Assembly (NCBI GenBank): GCA_026120035.1
Contig: JALRME010000064.1
Coordinates: forward strand, 37,568-101,567
Reading direction: 5' to 3'
Source of the DNA: Coleophoma eucalyptorum
Lineage: Eukaryota; Ascomycota; Leotiomycetes; Helotiales; Dermateaceae
DNA length: 64,000 nucleotides
Part shown: positions 23,541 to 35,043 of the stretch, piece by piece
Numbering within the stretch: the stretch's first letter is position 1
How the letters are laid out: the number at the start of each line of letters is the position of its first letter
The notes under the pieces: generated by a model
The model's database searches: none
What the model saw: the letters and a program-made list of their open reading frames with translations, nothing else
Told to the model about the DNA's origin: nothing
Program-made: the position numbers and the translations under genes

Positions 23541-24352
23541 TTATCTTTGTCTTGACTTTGACCTAAGTTAATGTTGATTTTAGAGACAGATTGAAATCTG
23601 TAGCTATGGAATAAAGGTGGAGACAAATTGAGCCTTTCTTGATACTCTAGCACACCTGATCTACGGTGTCTTCAACAATATACTAGTTTCAGACTTGGCC
23701 TTGTCTTCATAGTTTCTGTTACAGTTGTACTGGAAGCTGGGACTTAGTATTAGACCTACCAACTGAAATATAACTAGAGAAACCAGTATAGAACTATATG
23801 GAATACCTATTCCTTCTTATTTTATTCCTCGAGGTAAAAATGGCTGGTTGAATAGATTACTTGGGGACTTGTAGCGATAACAGTTCTCGAATTCTACCTC
23901 CATCGGAACATGGCAGTCGCATTTCTTTGTTAGGTATTTTCCCGTATAATTTGGATTGCAGACAAAATAGCAGTCTTAAGAATAGAGTAAGGTATATTAG
24001 AGCTGAAAGTGAAGCTAGGATTATGAAAGCAATAAGATTTTCATTTATTGTACTAATCTCTACTGATATGTCGCATGAATATTCGCTGTGTTGTACCTTG
24101 AATCTCATTGCTGGGAATGGACTAAATGACCTAGTGCACAAATATAGACTTTCTTATCAGCTAGTCACAGCACCACCCACTATGGAAGGTTGGCAAGAGT
24201 AGGAATATAGTAACGCCAATGCAGATGTGGATTTCATATTGAAACTTCCCCGTATACACTTCTCCTTCCCATACTGCGCAGATAAGTTTGAAGCACCTAT
24301 AGTACATTTTGGTGCAAAACTCTTGAAATTCCATGATAATTTCTGTGCCAAC
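23541..24352. other. intergenic, two convergent 3' ends
   Basis: An AT-rich spacer between the GH43 gene and the convergent GFA-family gene. Open frames in it run on both strands without family signals. I see no feature to support. Confidence 0.35.
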
Positions 24353-24846
24353 TTATGTAAACTGTTGTAATTCTTTTACCCCGGCTCCCACCCCTTGTAC
24401 CCATGGAATCTTCTGGCTGACAAAGAATTCCACATCTGGCTTTGGTATCTGATCCTCCTTTAAATCTAAAGTTCCTGCAAATAATATCACCATTCCTTTG
24501 AAGTCAGGAGCATCGCTCTCTTTATAAATCACCGTGCTGCATTCGGGACAAAAATATCTCGTGAGCACCATTCCCGTCTCATGCTTTTTGGAATGCGATT
24601 TAGGGGGCGCAGACGATGATTTAAGGTCGAACTTCGAGGCTGGAAGGAGGTAGGTGTAAGTGAATGCACCACCTGATAGCTTACGGCATTCACTGCAATG
24701 ACATAGAGCCTATACATTGTGAGTTCATTATTATAAGAGCAAGGCATAGAGCGCGAAAGAGATTTTTGGCTACTGACCTTCAAAACAGGTTCAGTTTCAT
24801 AGGTGTAAGTCAAATTGCCGCAAAGACAAGAACCAGAATGAGTCAT
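24353..24846 (-). CDS. GFA/CENP-V family zinc protein
   Basis: Two exons (24846-24778 and 24709-24353) give 141 residues. Zinc ligands of the Mss4-like GFA fold are all present: CLCG at residues 7-9, CHCSEC at 26-31 after splicing, and CPEC near residue 83. The family is named after glutathione-dependent formaldehyde-activating enzyme, but most fungal members have unknown activity. The blocks KLSGGAFTYTYLLPAS and TRYFCPECSTVIY are typical. The intron (GTCAGT...GTATAG) falls between the first and second Cys motif, and its removal is needed to place CHCSEC in frame. Family call is firm; function is not. Confidence 0.9.
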
Positions 24847-26090
24847 TTTAGACGGAGTTGATTTTTGGACTCTATAAAGACGTGAGACTGTAACTATTTG
24901 GCGGAGAGACTAGAGGACCCCACACTATTTATAAAAATATTTGAATGAGGGGTCCGCATCAACAGAGTTTTGTGGCGTCTACGTATTACTGCGGGGTCGT
25001 TGAACGCCCAATGGGATTCGATATTTATTTTGTGGCATGCAATTGTGAACTATGAAACCTTCTTTATTAGCACTATCTTTACTATTGCGGAAATAATCAC
25101 CTATAGCGAGTGGAAACCCCCTGCCACTGACAATACTTACGCATTAGTAATTGCTTTCGCTCCACCCATTTATATTGGTGCAGCTGTTCAGGTTTTGTAT
25201 CTTATACAAGACAAACTGTGGCTGACTTGGATAATAGAATGGCCATGGCAATTGGTCATAAGTTTGATTTGGATACTGTAATGCGATACAGTAACCACAG
25301 CTAATTTCCCTTTAGCTGTGTGGCCTCTGAGATCACGAGGTCAACATTGTGCGGTCGAGGCTTTTCTTTAAATGGTCTATTATGACCTTTGGTGACATTC
25401 TCTCATACTAGATGAAAGCTAAGAGTGTGTATACATATATCGAGGACAATCAATATGGTCATTAAATGATCTTTGGAGGCCAAAAGAGAACGTAGATATA
25501 AGATCACGTAGCAACCAATCCAATACCTCCAAGCTCTTACAACCACAGAGTTGGCTTGTGACAGATTTATGAGTCTACATTATTTCTCACTGAAAGAAGG
25601 AGGATAGCATTACCCAAAAGTTGAAACTCGGTGAAATCGGGAAGCCTCTGTACAGTTTGGAAGACTGAATTGGCTACGAACACGTGATTAGATGAGAGTT
25701 GCACTAAAAGCTAAGGGACTGCACACTGATACACTGAGAAAAATGGTCAAATAGTTGGCTATACGAGCATTATTCCGAAAGCTGTGGCTAAAGTAGGGAC
25801 CATGGCGATGACAGGAATTAACTGTGGGGTGGATGGCTAGGAACTACGTGCTAAAATCTCGACCTCTGATAAATTGTATCTTCGACTTAGTCAAGGTGCT
25901 CGTACCTGACCTCGGCAACTATAGAACTGCGCTATGCCTACAAGGTAACTACGAATCAATGGAAACGGCTGCTCTTGTCTCACAATCGCTAAAATCATAT
26001 ATAATAAATACTGATAAAATAAAGCTATAGGCCAGTACAGAACCCTCATTTCACAAACCCGATGATACTGCACAACTCTTCAAATTCTTC
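24847..26090. other. intergenic with one hydrophobic open frame
   Basis: A 1.2 kb spacer downstream of the Cys-rich gene and upstream of the GFA gene. A frame at 24970-25281 (plus) encodes 103 hydrophobic residues with about three possible membrane segments, but it has no ATG start and no family I recognise. It could be an exon remnant or chance. The rest shows nothing I can support. Confidence 0.3.
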
Positions 26091-27661
26091 TCAACTGTTA
26101 CTCGGCTTTGGCTGACACCAACTATCCTTACAGAATGTTCCTGCTGGGCACTTTATCACAGGGTTAACGTATAAACTCGCAAATTAAGACAACTACTTAC
26201 AGCATAGCCAACCTCTGAGCAATTAGAGTCATCCTGGGTGGTATCGATACAGGTGCCATTCTTGCAACCAGTTCCGCTCGGACACTACACCAGAAATTAA
26301 TACTATGCTCTCTGATTGTAAAGATGAGGTACTCACAGGCTTGCCAGTTGTTCCGCAGAATCCATTAGACACACAGACGCTGTTCTTGCACAAGGTTCCA
26401 GAAGGACACTATTCTCGTCAGCTCATGTTGCTTTACGAGTGACCGCCATTATACTTACAGAATATCCTACAACTGAGCAATTGTCATTGTCACTCGTTGT
26501 ATCGATACATGTTCCAGCTTTGCATCCAGTTCCCTTAGCGCACTGCATCATGTTAGGACGTAGGTCTTTGGAAAGCGAAAAAGATAACTGACAACATGTC
26601 CAATAGTACCACAATTATCATTGTCGCCACTGAGATTAATACAAACTCCATTTGCACAGCCATACTGGTTTCCATAATTGTCACCGCACTAGAATAGTTA
26701 GGACATTTGATGAAGGTATAGAGATAAGACGGGAAACACACTACTCTGTATGGTATACCACAGTTATATGGATCGTCCAGAACGCTCTGACACACCGCAT
26801 TCACGCAATGGAAGCCCGCATCTGTGTTACACTACCCGCCATTAATATTTTGCTCGTATAGAATACGCGTGTACAACTTACCGAGTTTGTTAGGCTACCA
26901 CACATGCCATCGTTGTTAAACTGGTAGCAACCACCCTGGTAACATTGATGACTTGAGCCACAAGTTGATCCCTAAATTGCCTGATCAGAACTGTTTCAAG
27001 ATGGTGTATGTTAAAAGCGCTGAAAACGTACCTCAGGCAGACCATCACAGTATGAGTTTCGGGTGACTTGGTTGTTATTCTTAAAACAGCAGGTTGGACT
27101 CGCAGATGCGTTTGTTGTGACTGTGCTTAACAACTTCGTTGTTGGCGTTGTCTGAAGACGAGCTGAACCTGAGCTTGATGGGCTGGTTATCGTACTAGTC
27201 GAGCTTGAAGGTTTGCTACTCAAGCTTGAAGGCTTGCTACTGGAGCTTGAAGGCTTGCTACTGGAGCCTGAAGGTTTGCTACTAGAGCTTGATGGTTTGC
27301 TACTTGAGCTTGATGGCTTTGCATTTGAGCTTGACACTACTGGCATTCTTGTCACAAAACTCGACGTGACTACTGTCTGTCCTATTGTCTCTGTCTCGAT
27401 ATATACATAGGCTGGCACCGCTTGAAACGTCATAGTCAGGTATGCTGGAATCAGTGTCTTCACGCCGATCGTAGCAATTATAGTGTTAATAGTGGTGGGA
27501 ATCATGCCAGTCGTAGTAATCAGAGTCTTAGCCGTGAAAGTGCTGTATTTAGTCTCATCGCGGCGAAAGTGTTGGTGACCACCTTGCCCATGGTCACCAT
27601 GGGCATGGGCAAGGACAAATGCACAGGCTAGTACTATGAAAGCACTGGTGGTTGAAGGCAT
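26091..27661 (-). CDS. secreted Ser-rich protein with exon-encoded Cys repeats
   Basis: Eight exons (27661-27032, 26971-26882, 26831-26742, 26688-26593, 26542-26459, 26408-26337, 26284-26201, 26150-26091) give 401 residues. All seven introns are phase 0. Exon 1 encodes a signal peptide ending near AHAHG, a His-rich patch, a Thr-rich segment and a Ser/Pro stalk of KPSSSSS repeats. Exons 2-8 each encode one short repeat; exons 3-8 begin exactly at a Cys codon. The pattern is C-x5-C-x4-C, then C and a short tail, often TxDxxNCS-x-VGY; the last repeat is cut after three Cys. I do not know this repeat family. The layout suggests a cell-wall or extracellular protein with disulfide-stabilised modules on a glycosylated stalk. 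No GPI signal is seen. Exon borders are supported by phase, consensus splice sites and repeat alignment together. Confidence 0.85.
27201..27334. repeat. 21-base minisatellite coding for KPSSSSS
   Basis: About six tandem copies of a 21-base unit inside exon 1 of the Cys-rich gene, each encoding Lys-Pro and five mostly Ser residues. The unit length is a multiple of three, so copy-number change keeps the frame. Confidence 0.85.
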
Positions 27662-28043
27662 TTTGCAGGATGAAACAACTGGAGTAAAATAGTGAATTAA
27701 GAAACTGGAGGCTCGACGGAATGCTTATATGCAGCCTTCTGGCACTGAACCCAACCTCGCCCTCAAGATCTACAAAATTCTTGGTAAAATACTGGAAGCC
27801 GTCTAGGGATCTAATCTTGAAGCAGTAAGTATAAATTTCGTTTATAGTTAGATCCAGATAAGCTTTCGAGGTGAAGAGCTTCACGTGACTTACTAAAGCA
27901 GATCCGGAGGATCAAGTATACGTTCTACAACCTTCACAGATAAGCTTAGCAATATGCATCCGGAGATAATGTCATAATTTTGAGAAGCATATGCAATTAC
28001 CCAGCAATTATGCCGATTTAATTAGGGTAGGCCAATTGGTATA

Positions 28044-28428
28044 TAACGTACTTTATAAGCAAGTGGGCCACCTGAAAACATATCAAAGGTCGCGATTTTA
28101 TACTATTATATCTTATTCACCTTTCAATAAGACTCTAGAATATAAGAAGCGAACTTCTTCATAAATAGGCCAGGGGTTTCTTAACCCTTGAATACATAGA
28201 ACTTATAGCTATTGAGACATTAAAGAAGCAGTAAAAGACAGGGGTGTAATAGATATTAATCCGTGACTACATATATGGGCCCCGTATATCTTGAAAAGAC
28301 TGTATTCCAAGTGTTAGAAAGCTTAGTCTTGCAATAAAAGAAAGATAAGTACATTAAAGTAGCGATGTTTGACGTACTTTTAAGTGGCCTATTTACTCAT
28401 ATGGCCCACTCGCTTACAAAGTACGTTA
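28044..28428. mobile_element. probable MITE with 25/27-matching terminal inverted repeats
   Basis: The 27 bases at 28044-28070 match the reverse complement of 28402-28428 at 25 positions. Both ends are flanked by TA (28044-28045 and 28427-28428), the target duplication of Tc1/mariner-type elements, which leaves an inner element of about 381 bases without coding capacity. The right end folds again on itself: 28371-28390 repeats the start of the left terminus in direct orientation, so 28371-28426 forms a sub-terminal hairpin. Size, AT richness and termini suit a non-autonomous element. Confidence 0.65.
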
Positions 28429-29223
28429 AATTTTCTGCAATTTGAACTTGGTATAAGATGTAGTTCATGAGCCCTTTAGTTATCCTAGATCGCTACCATT
28501 AACATTCAGTAGTCTCGTCAAGTACAACCAAAGTGATCAAAATAGGCTATGCTGCAACAACGCACGGGGTACATCATAGGTTTCCCTTCACCCTCCTTCT
28601 ACCCTGTTCCCAAGATTTCTCAATACTAGCTAATTGCGCCTATACAACTATATTGGTCTTCGTGATAATTGAATGTATAACAGGAGGTGTTGCAGAGATT
28701 TCTCAACACAGCCATCATCTGAGAGATATGGCTTTAGGGAGTAAAGAAGCCGAGAAGCAGAGGCGGAAGCGCTCGTCGGATCGCAAGCAGGGGAGCTGAT
28801 GCCAGCGCGGCCAGGTCTGGAGATCCAGGATCGCTGACACAAATTCGTCAGAACATCGACGGCAAGAAATAGAGCGGGTAATCGTCTATTAGTGACAGAC
28901 TGCCCTTATCAGAAATGTGTTACGAAAGTCAGAGGTCGAAGAGGAAAGAAGATCAGACCAGTGTCACATCCTTATCGCCCCACTAAAGGTACGTGGATGG
29001 AAATAACGACCGCTTTCCCGATACAGCGGTCGCAACTTCCTAATACAGGCTTTTCGTCAGCCTGGTCATTTCCTCATGTAAATTAAGTAAATGATCTACC
29101 TAATAAAGTAGCTTTATTACTTTATACCTTGGTAATAAATACAATAAATTACTCTAAACCATATTATGGATTCAGGTTGGTGGCTATGAAGAGTACTAAA
29201 TTTGAAAGGATAATAATACTTCA

Positions 29224-30010
29224 TTACAAATTGCCAACCCAATAATGGTCTCTTTTGTATAGTGTGCGGTAAATCATCCCAAAACCTATTCCCTCAAACT
29301 TAATCTTATTACTTGTTGCTTGAGTAAATAGTAAGAAATAGGATGTCCGTATACCTGGTTCTCCAATTGACTCGTATGCAAGAAAGAGTGAATAAATTAC
29401 CTTCCTGACTGGCTCTCCATGCGAATTAGCATCGCCTAGAAATTTTCTATCTATGTCTAAAAGCAAGATTTCTAATCTCCTTCCCAAAAATGCCGTTGAT
29501 AATTCACCTTGGGAAGTTCGAGTCTGGAATTCTCTTGACGAACCAGAGATCTTCAACTAGGAACCGCTTCTTATGCAGCTCAATGAATCCCGGCCAACAG
29601 ACCCACTCCTGCCTTCTGAATAATGAATGAATCCTACATATGGGAAGTCGGTGAATTGCCATTCGCCCCCCAATCTCGGTTCCATATACAGTCCAGGAGC
29701 ATGACAGGTAGGTAATGTCCTCACAACAAGGAACCATTTAAGCAACATTCCACAATCCAAATTGAGGCCCTTCTAACTAGAGGTCAGCGAAGAGTTCGGA
29801 CCCGCAGGCATGAGTTACAAGTCTTACAAGCTCCTAAATTTTGGGCAATCAGTTCTCTCGACGGGTTACTAGACACTTTGAGCAACCTTTGCCAACTGGG
29901 TATGTGTGCTGTATAACTATAAAATGTATCGAGGTTCTCATAAGAGCTGTCGAGGTATGTGGAGATATCGGAAACAGTAAAATGTGCCTCCAAGAATGCT
30001 TCTATCTTGT
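29224..30010 (-). other. unresolved coding-like stretch
   Basis: Three adjacent minus-strand open segments (about 30010-29784, 29760-29504, 29556-29224) have protein-like composition, for example EAHFTVSDISTYLDSSYENL, EFGG-like GGEWQFTDFPYVGFIHY and GRRLEILLLDIDRKFLGD. I could not join them into one model with good splice sites, and I do not recognise the family. It may be a decayed gene. Confidence 0.25.
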
Positions 30011-30397
30011 CTCAGGCGAGATAGTGTTAAAGAAATCCTAAAAGACCTGTTGAATTTTTTAGGGCAAAATGCATGGTGAGTGAACTCTTTCTGCTAAGCC
30101 AACTCGTGTGTATTGAAGGCTTTCCTAACTATTCTTCTTAATGGTCATAACCTCTGGTGGATGGCAAATAAATTTTTTTGTCGTCTTATCGTCTCTAGTC
30201 CGCGTTGCAATGTTCATTTAATGGTACAATTCTTCGATCTGACTTTTGTTGAACAAACTGAATAAAGTGGCCACTATTGGCACTCGTACTAATGTGCTAT
30301 CTTAGCCACAATTCCTCCTTTTTACAGGTGACTCGTCGGAATAAAAGTTGGTTTGAATTGAATTCGAGATATATACATATATATAAGAAAAGAAATT

Positions 30398-30442
30398 CTT
30401 ATTATAGTAGATAAACAAATTGTTTATCTGAAAAATAATAAG
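30398..30442. repeat. long hairpin downstream of the polygalacturonase gene
   Basis: A perfect 10-base stem (AGATAAACAA at 30409-30418 and its complement at 30420-30429) with a one-base centre is extended by a second matching block CTTATTAT (30398-30405) against 30435-30442. It lies about 120 bases past the stop codon, where the 3' untranslated region should be, and could affect 3' end formation or RNA stability. Confidence 0.55.
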
Positions 30443-30560
30443 TTAAGCTATGTAGAATGAAGGTTAAATATAACTTAATCGGTCTTCGTAACAATATTTA
30501 CATTTAGTACTTGCCATAGTTCCGCGACTTATTGGTTACGGCATTCAGTGCGATAATTGC

Positions 30561-31945
30561 TCAAGAGCATGCGGCAACGCTTGGCACATTGGTGCAGGAG
30601 CCGTATTTCGAGCCTCCAGTGACAACAACATCGGACCATGTCCAACCAGTACAGGCACCACTTCCACAGGTTATAACAACATCGTACCCAGAGCTGGAAA
30701 CAGCACCGCTTCCAGAGATGTTCTCAATCGTTAAACCAGTGATAGGGATGCCGCTTGATGCAGTTCCTCCATCGAGGTCTCCACCATCGTAGTTCTGTTC
30801 GATCAAGATGCCATACCTGTTTGTTTTGGTTAGCCCTTTGATGTTCAGATTCCGCTTAATTTCGGGCTTATTTATCTAGACGTACTTTGAAATAGTTTGA
30901 AGTGTGATTTCCGAATATGTCACATCGTTAATAGTACCAGTGTCACCTTCACTGGCCTTGATACGAATACCTGGAAATCCCAATGGTCAATTTGCGTTTG
31001 CCTCATAGATCGATTGCTTACTTACCATTAACACTAGCTTTAACCACATTGTTCGAGAAAGTAACGGTGTCCACAGTATTGTCAGACCGACCACCGACTG
31101 AGCCGATAGATAATCCATGACCACCGGAGCAAGTACCGCCACTGAACACAATATTCTACACTGAAAGTTAGGTCACATTTCTTGAGTTTAGCAAGCTCCA
31201 TGACACATACCGTTCCAGAGTTGACGGCAACGCAATCGTCTTGGTTGTAGACGTTAGCTCCGGTGATAGTAACATCAGAACTACTTCCAATATCAAATCC
31301 ATCCGTGTTGTGACCAAGGGAGTCAGTATCTCCAGCAGAGTTATCAATTGTCATGTCGGTAATGGTCAGACCGCTGGCACCGTTGATACTGACAGCCTGG
31401 ACCGGTGTATTCTGGATATGTAGATCGGTGATGGTGGAGTCAATAAGATTGTGGGCATAGAAAAACTTGGGCTTGGTCACGCCTCCATTTGAACCTTCTC
31501 CATCCCAATAAGCGGAACCATCACCATCCAAATAGGAGCCAGATGCGCCAATGATAGTGATACCTGTTCCTTCAATCTGAAGCAAAGGGCCATCCCACTC
31601 CTCGTAAGCCCACGAGGTCTTGCCTTCAAAGATGACCTGAGAGGGTTAGTCAAACAACCAAACCATGGGAGCAGCAATTCCACGTACAGTAGTATCATCT
31701 GGAAGGTCGGAAAGATCCAAAGTGGTACCAGAAGGCACAGTGACGCCAGACAAGACAATGGTAGAGCACGACTTTTGGGATTTACTCGCTGAGGAAGCAC
31801 CACTGGACCCGGTGAAAGTACAGCTCGTAGCTCTCTTCGCAAGCTCTGGGCCAGGCGTGATCTCAGGTCCAGAAACGGCAACAGGAGATGCGACGGCAGT
31901 GCAAGCCGCGAAGGCAACTAAGAAGGTTGAGATGAAGGAGACCAT
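30561..31945 (-). CDS. secreted endopolygalacturonase (GH28)
   Basis: Five exons (31945-31688, 31636-31211, 31155-31026, 30970-30886, 30816-30561) give 384 residues, the usual length. The enzyme cleaves homogalacturonan in pectin by hydrolysis. All four signature blocks are present: NTDGFD (about 196-201), QDDC (about 218-221), [11 protein letters not shown] (about 240-250) and RIK (about 274-276), which supply the catalytic Asp residues, the His and the substrate-binding Arg/Lys. A signal peptide ([16 protein letters not shown]) is followed by a pro-segment ending in LAKRA, a Kex2-like dibasic site. Cys residues near the N- and C-termini match the known disulfides. The gene points toward the Cys-rich gene region and has its promoter in the region to its right. 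Confidence 0.96.
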
Positions 31946-34323
31946 GATTGAGATGTTGCAAACTTAAAGGCAGCTTATCTTGGCTCAATTGTAGGCTTCC
32001 CGTGCCTCTTATATATTTCACATACCCTGGAAATCTGACGAGATTAATTACAGAGAAATGGACGCTGGCGAAGCTCTCCTCGAAGCCTTTCATGTCCCCT
32101 GTGGAAACAGCAGCATGCGCACTGCAATTCATTGAGCGGTTTATCAAAGTCCTCCAATTATATTACAGCTGTCTTACTGGAAATTACCTCTGCATTATCA
32201 TGATGTTCAATTAGACAGACAAGGTTACCAATTACATTTCCCCGAATGAGACGCCGGAGTTGAAGAGGGGGTTGTGTCTACCATGCCTAGCGCCGGTAGT
32301 TAGGTTTTCAGGGCCCATATTTGATGGAAAACGCGGCTTCTGCGCCCACTTAAGAAGAAATGGATTTTTCTATCGAAGTATACAAAATCGTTACATCCCT
32401 AAGGACCAAGACTTGATACCAAGACACTTGTAGCATTTCCAGCTCGAATATTGAGGCTCTCAAAGCTTGGTAGCTTGGCTGCTTGGTAAAATTAGTGTAA
32501 GGATAATATTTCTTCGTATGCTACATGCAAGGATGTTATACTTGTTGCATAATCTGGTAAAATAAACACACACTTTACAAGAATCTCGGTGATTGGTGCT
32601 AAAACATCCCCTTGCGCCCACGTTTAGCTATCTGCATCGGAGTACAGGGTTGCTATAAACCCGAATTAATTCCGTAAAGCTGGGGTCTGCCAGTAATAAT
32701 CCGTCCACACAATTCCACTACAAAGTTCGAAGACAACAAAAAGACGCACGCTGCGCCTGCCCGCACGATTAAGAAGTAGACTCCGCTAGGAAAATTGTGC
32801 TGATTGCAAAAATAATAGGCTAATCCGGTGGTGTTAGGAGCGATTTACCCCAGCATATATATTCCATCCATTGATATGTCGATGAAGCCTTTTAAGGTTA
32901 AACGAGTGGCTGCGTATTCGTAAGCAAAGGCCTCAAGTGTAGTTCTTGCTAAAGTAGTGTAACTGGGCTTATGCAAGGACGAGGACTTTGATGTAAGCCG
33001 GAGCGCCTTAATCTACCAGCAACCAATGGTTACCGATATGTCGCTGCATGTTTGACACATGCAGTCTTTCTTCTATGGGGAATTGGTGGAAGGATGGAAT
33101 TCGTGTAGGTTGTACTATGACCTGCCATTGGTGGCACTTTTCGTGAAGCCATGTGACCTTGATTACTTTGCAAGTTGTTTCTGATGCCATAGTCGTGGCG
33201 GTTTCGCGCTCGTGATAATTTCTGTCTGCTATAAGGCACTAAGTGGGTAGGTACAATTAAATCAAGATTGTACTCCGAGGAGCAGAGAAAGACGAGCTAA
33301 ATTAATTCATTTACAAGTGTATATATTTAGATTACTTTGTATTTAACCGCTTCGTAGAGGTCTTGCAGGAAATCAGACCAGTGAAGCTCGTACAGTAGTA
33401 CTACATGGTAGAGTTAACACATTCGATCTCATACATAAGATTCCCCATGATGTGCCTACTAAAGCTTGAGAGGGTGCAGAGCTTAGCTAGTCTTGTCTTG
33501 TCTATAAGGCATTGTCCGTACTATAACCGGCGAGCCTTTCTAGAGCAAGCAAAGAAAGACTTGGTATTACAAAGCTCTCGTAACGAACAGTTATGATCTT
33601 ACTGGCAATATCTTCAGATACGCCTGAGCACTATTTCGCCAATAATTATGGGACACAGCTCTACTTCGACCGATGCCCAATGTCTGCACCGGAAGCAAAT
33701 GTATTTGGAGCCTAAGCACCGTGTAGCCAGCTGCAACGGACTGGCGACACCTACCTAAGTTTGCACTAGCTCGAATCTTAACAATAAACCCTCGCACGGC
33801 CAAACTGTCTAAACATCTCCAGAGCGGAAGGTAATATACGTTTCAACGATATCGGATTCTGAATCATCTGCACTGGCACTCGAGCTATTATAGAAAGAAA
33901 TTAGGAGCCGGAAATCCTCATGATCCCTTCCTTCCCCATGTGAAGAGCTCTGACCACCATATGGTATATCATGTGACTTTTCATGTATTTATTTACGTGA
34001 CTAAATAATCGGCCTAGACTGTTACAGTACCTTCAAGGCTTTCTTAGCATCATGGCATGGTATACACAAGAGAGTATGTAGCCTATATAAGCCAGGATAG
34101 CATACCTGAAAGAAAGATGCGTTTTCTTGTTCCGAGAACTCAATATAGTTAGAAGCAAAAGAGGACGTGGTCCGTGCTGGAAACGCCCAACCGTACCTCG
34201 TGTCTCTACACAGGGAGAATATATCCTCACAACATAGAATCCAGAGAACAATTCCAGCCTAAAAATGTCAATATAAACACTATGAAAACCATAGCGCCAG
34301 AACTCTAGCATATCTAAAGAAAC
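31946..34323. other. long gene-poor intergenic region
   Basis: About 2.4 kb with the polygalacturonase promoter on the left and the methyltransferase promoter on the right. Small open frames on both strands overlap and lack any family feature. I recognised no repeat or RNA gene. Confidence 0.4.
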
Positions 34324-35043
34324 ATGGCAACCTCAATCTCTCTCGTCCAAGCCTCTCTAACAGCAACAACACTGGCCTCTACCATTGGAACTTACGTCGC
34401 CCTCTCCCCTCCGAATCCCAATGCACAATCCATACCATCAGCTGGCGACTCAATCCGCTGGCTACAGCTCACTAATGGGCATATTACGAAAGTTGCAATG
34501 GCTCCTGTAGGGTTCCTAGCGCTGCACTCTTCTAGCCTTAGCTGTCTCTACCCAAGCATCCCATCGCATATGCTCCGTCATGGCGCACGTAATGGTCTAA
34601 ATACCAACCTTATACAATGGTCAACGGCGACTGCTATTCCTTTGGCCCTTATTCTCTGTGCCGGTGTCCCACTCCGGCTGGTTTCATATTCCTCGCTCGG
34701 CAAGAACTTCACATTTGCGCTCAACGAGCCGGATCGCTTGACGACGACTGGAATTTACCGATATGTACAACACCCTAGTTACACTGGACTTGTTGTCCTT
34801 ATCGTTTGCAACCTGGCTTTATTCGGTAGAGTAGATGGGGTTCTGAGTTGCTGGATTCCACCACGATGGTATCAATCTTTGCGAACATTGGCAGAGGCAT
34901 TAGCTCCGGTGGGGTTATCATTGTTAATGTACGGGGTAGGGACGCGGGTAAGGCAGGAGGAACGCATGTTGCGCACTAAGTTTGGTGTTGAGTGGGAGAA
35001 ATGGCATGCAACAACTCCTCGGTTTATACCTTGGGTTTTCTAA
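34324..35043 (+). CDS. isoprenylcysteine carboxyl methyltransferase-like membrane protein
   Basis: An intronless 239-residue protein. The C-terminal half has the ICMT/PEMT-type S-adenosylmethionine-binding signature: GIYRYVQHPSYTG (about 143-155) followed after a hydrophobic stretch by RQEERMLRTKFGVEWEKW (about 209-226). Four to five hydrophobic segments precede and separate these blocks. True ICMT (Ste14) methylates the prenylated C-terminal Cys of Ras-like proteins and a-type pheromone at the ER. Fungi also carry several paralogues of unknown substrate, and this short, divergent copy is more likely one of those. The ATG lies immediately after a leader without other ATG codons. Confidence 0.8.
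   Translation: MATSISLVQASLTATTLASTIGTYVALSPPNPNAQSIPSAGDSIRWLQLTNGHITKVAMAPVGFLALHSSSLSCLYPSIPSHMLRHGARNGLNTNLIQWSTATAIPLALILCAGVPLRLVSYSSLGKNFTFALNEPDRLTTTGIYRYVQHPSYTGLVVLIVCNLALFGRVDGVLSCWIPPRWYQSLRTLAEALAPVGLSLLMYGVGTRVRQEERMLRTKFGVEWEKWHATTPRFIPWVF

Larger units (their letters stand above)
27662..30560. other. gene-poor region with mobile-element traces
   Basis: About 2.9 kb between the Cys-rich gene promoter and the 3' end of the polygalacturonase gene. It holds a probable MITE, an unresolved coding-like stretch on the minus strand and a long hairpin, listed separately. Around 28740-28870 (plus) there is a GC-richer block with a basic Lys/Arg-rich reading broken by stops, which looks like a decayed coding sequence. 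Confidence 0.45.

Noticed and set aside
24970..25281. Hydrophobic 103-residue frame as a gene
   Set aside because: It has no ATG start, no family and no splice partner; kept only as a note in the intergenic entry.
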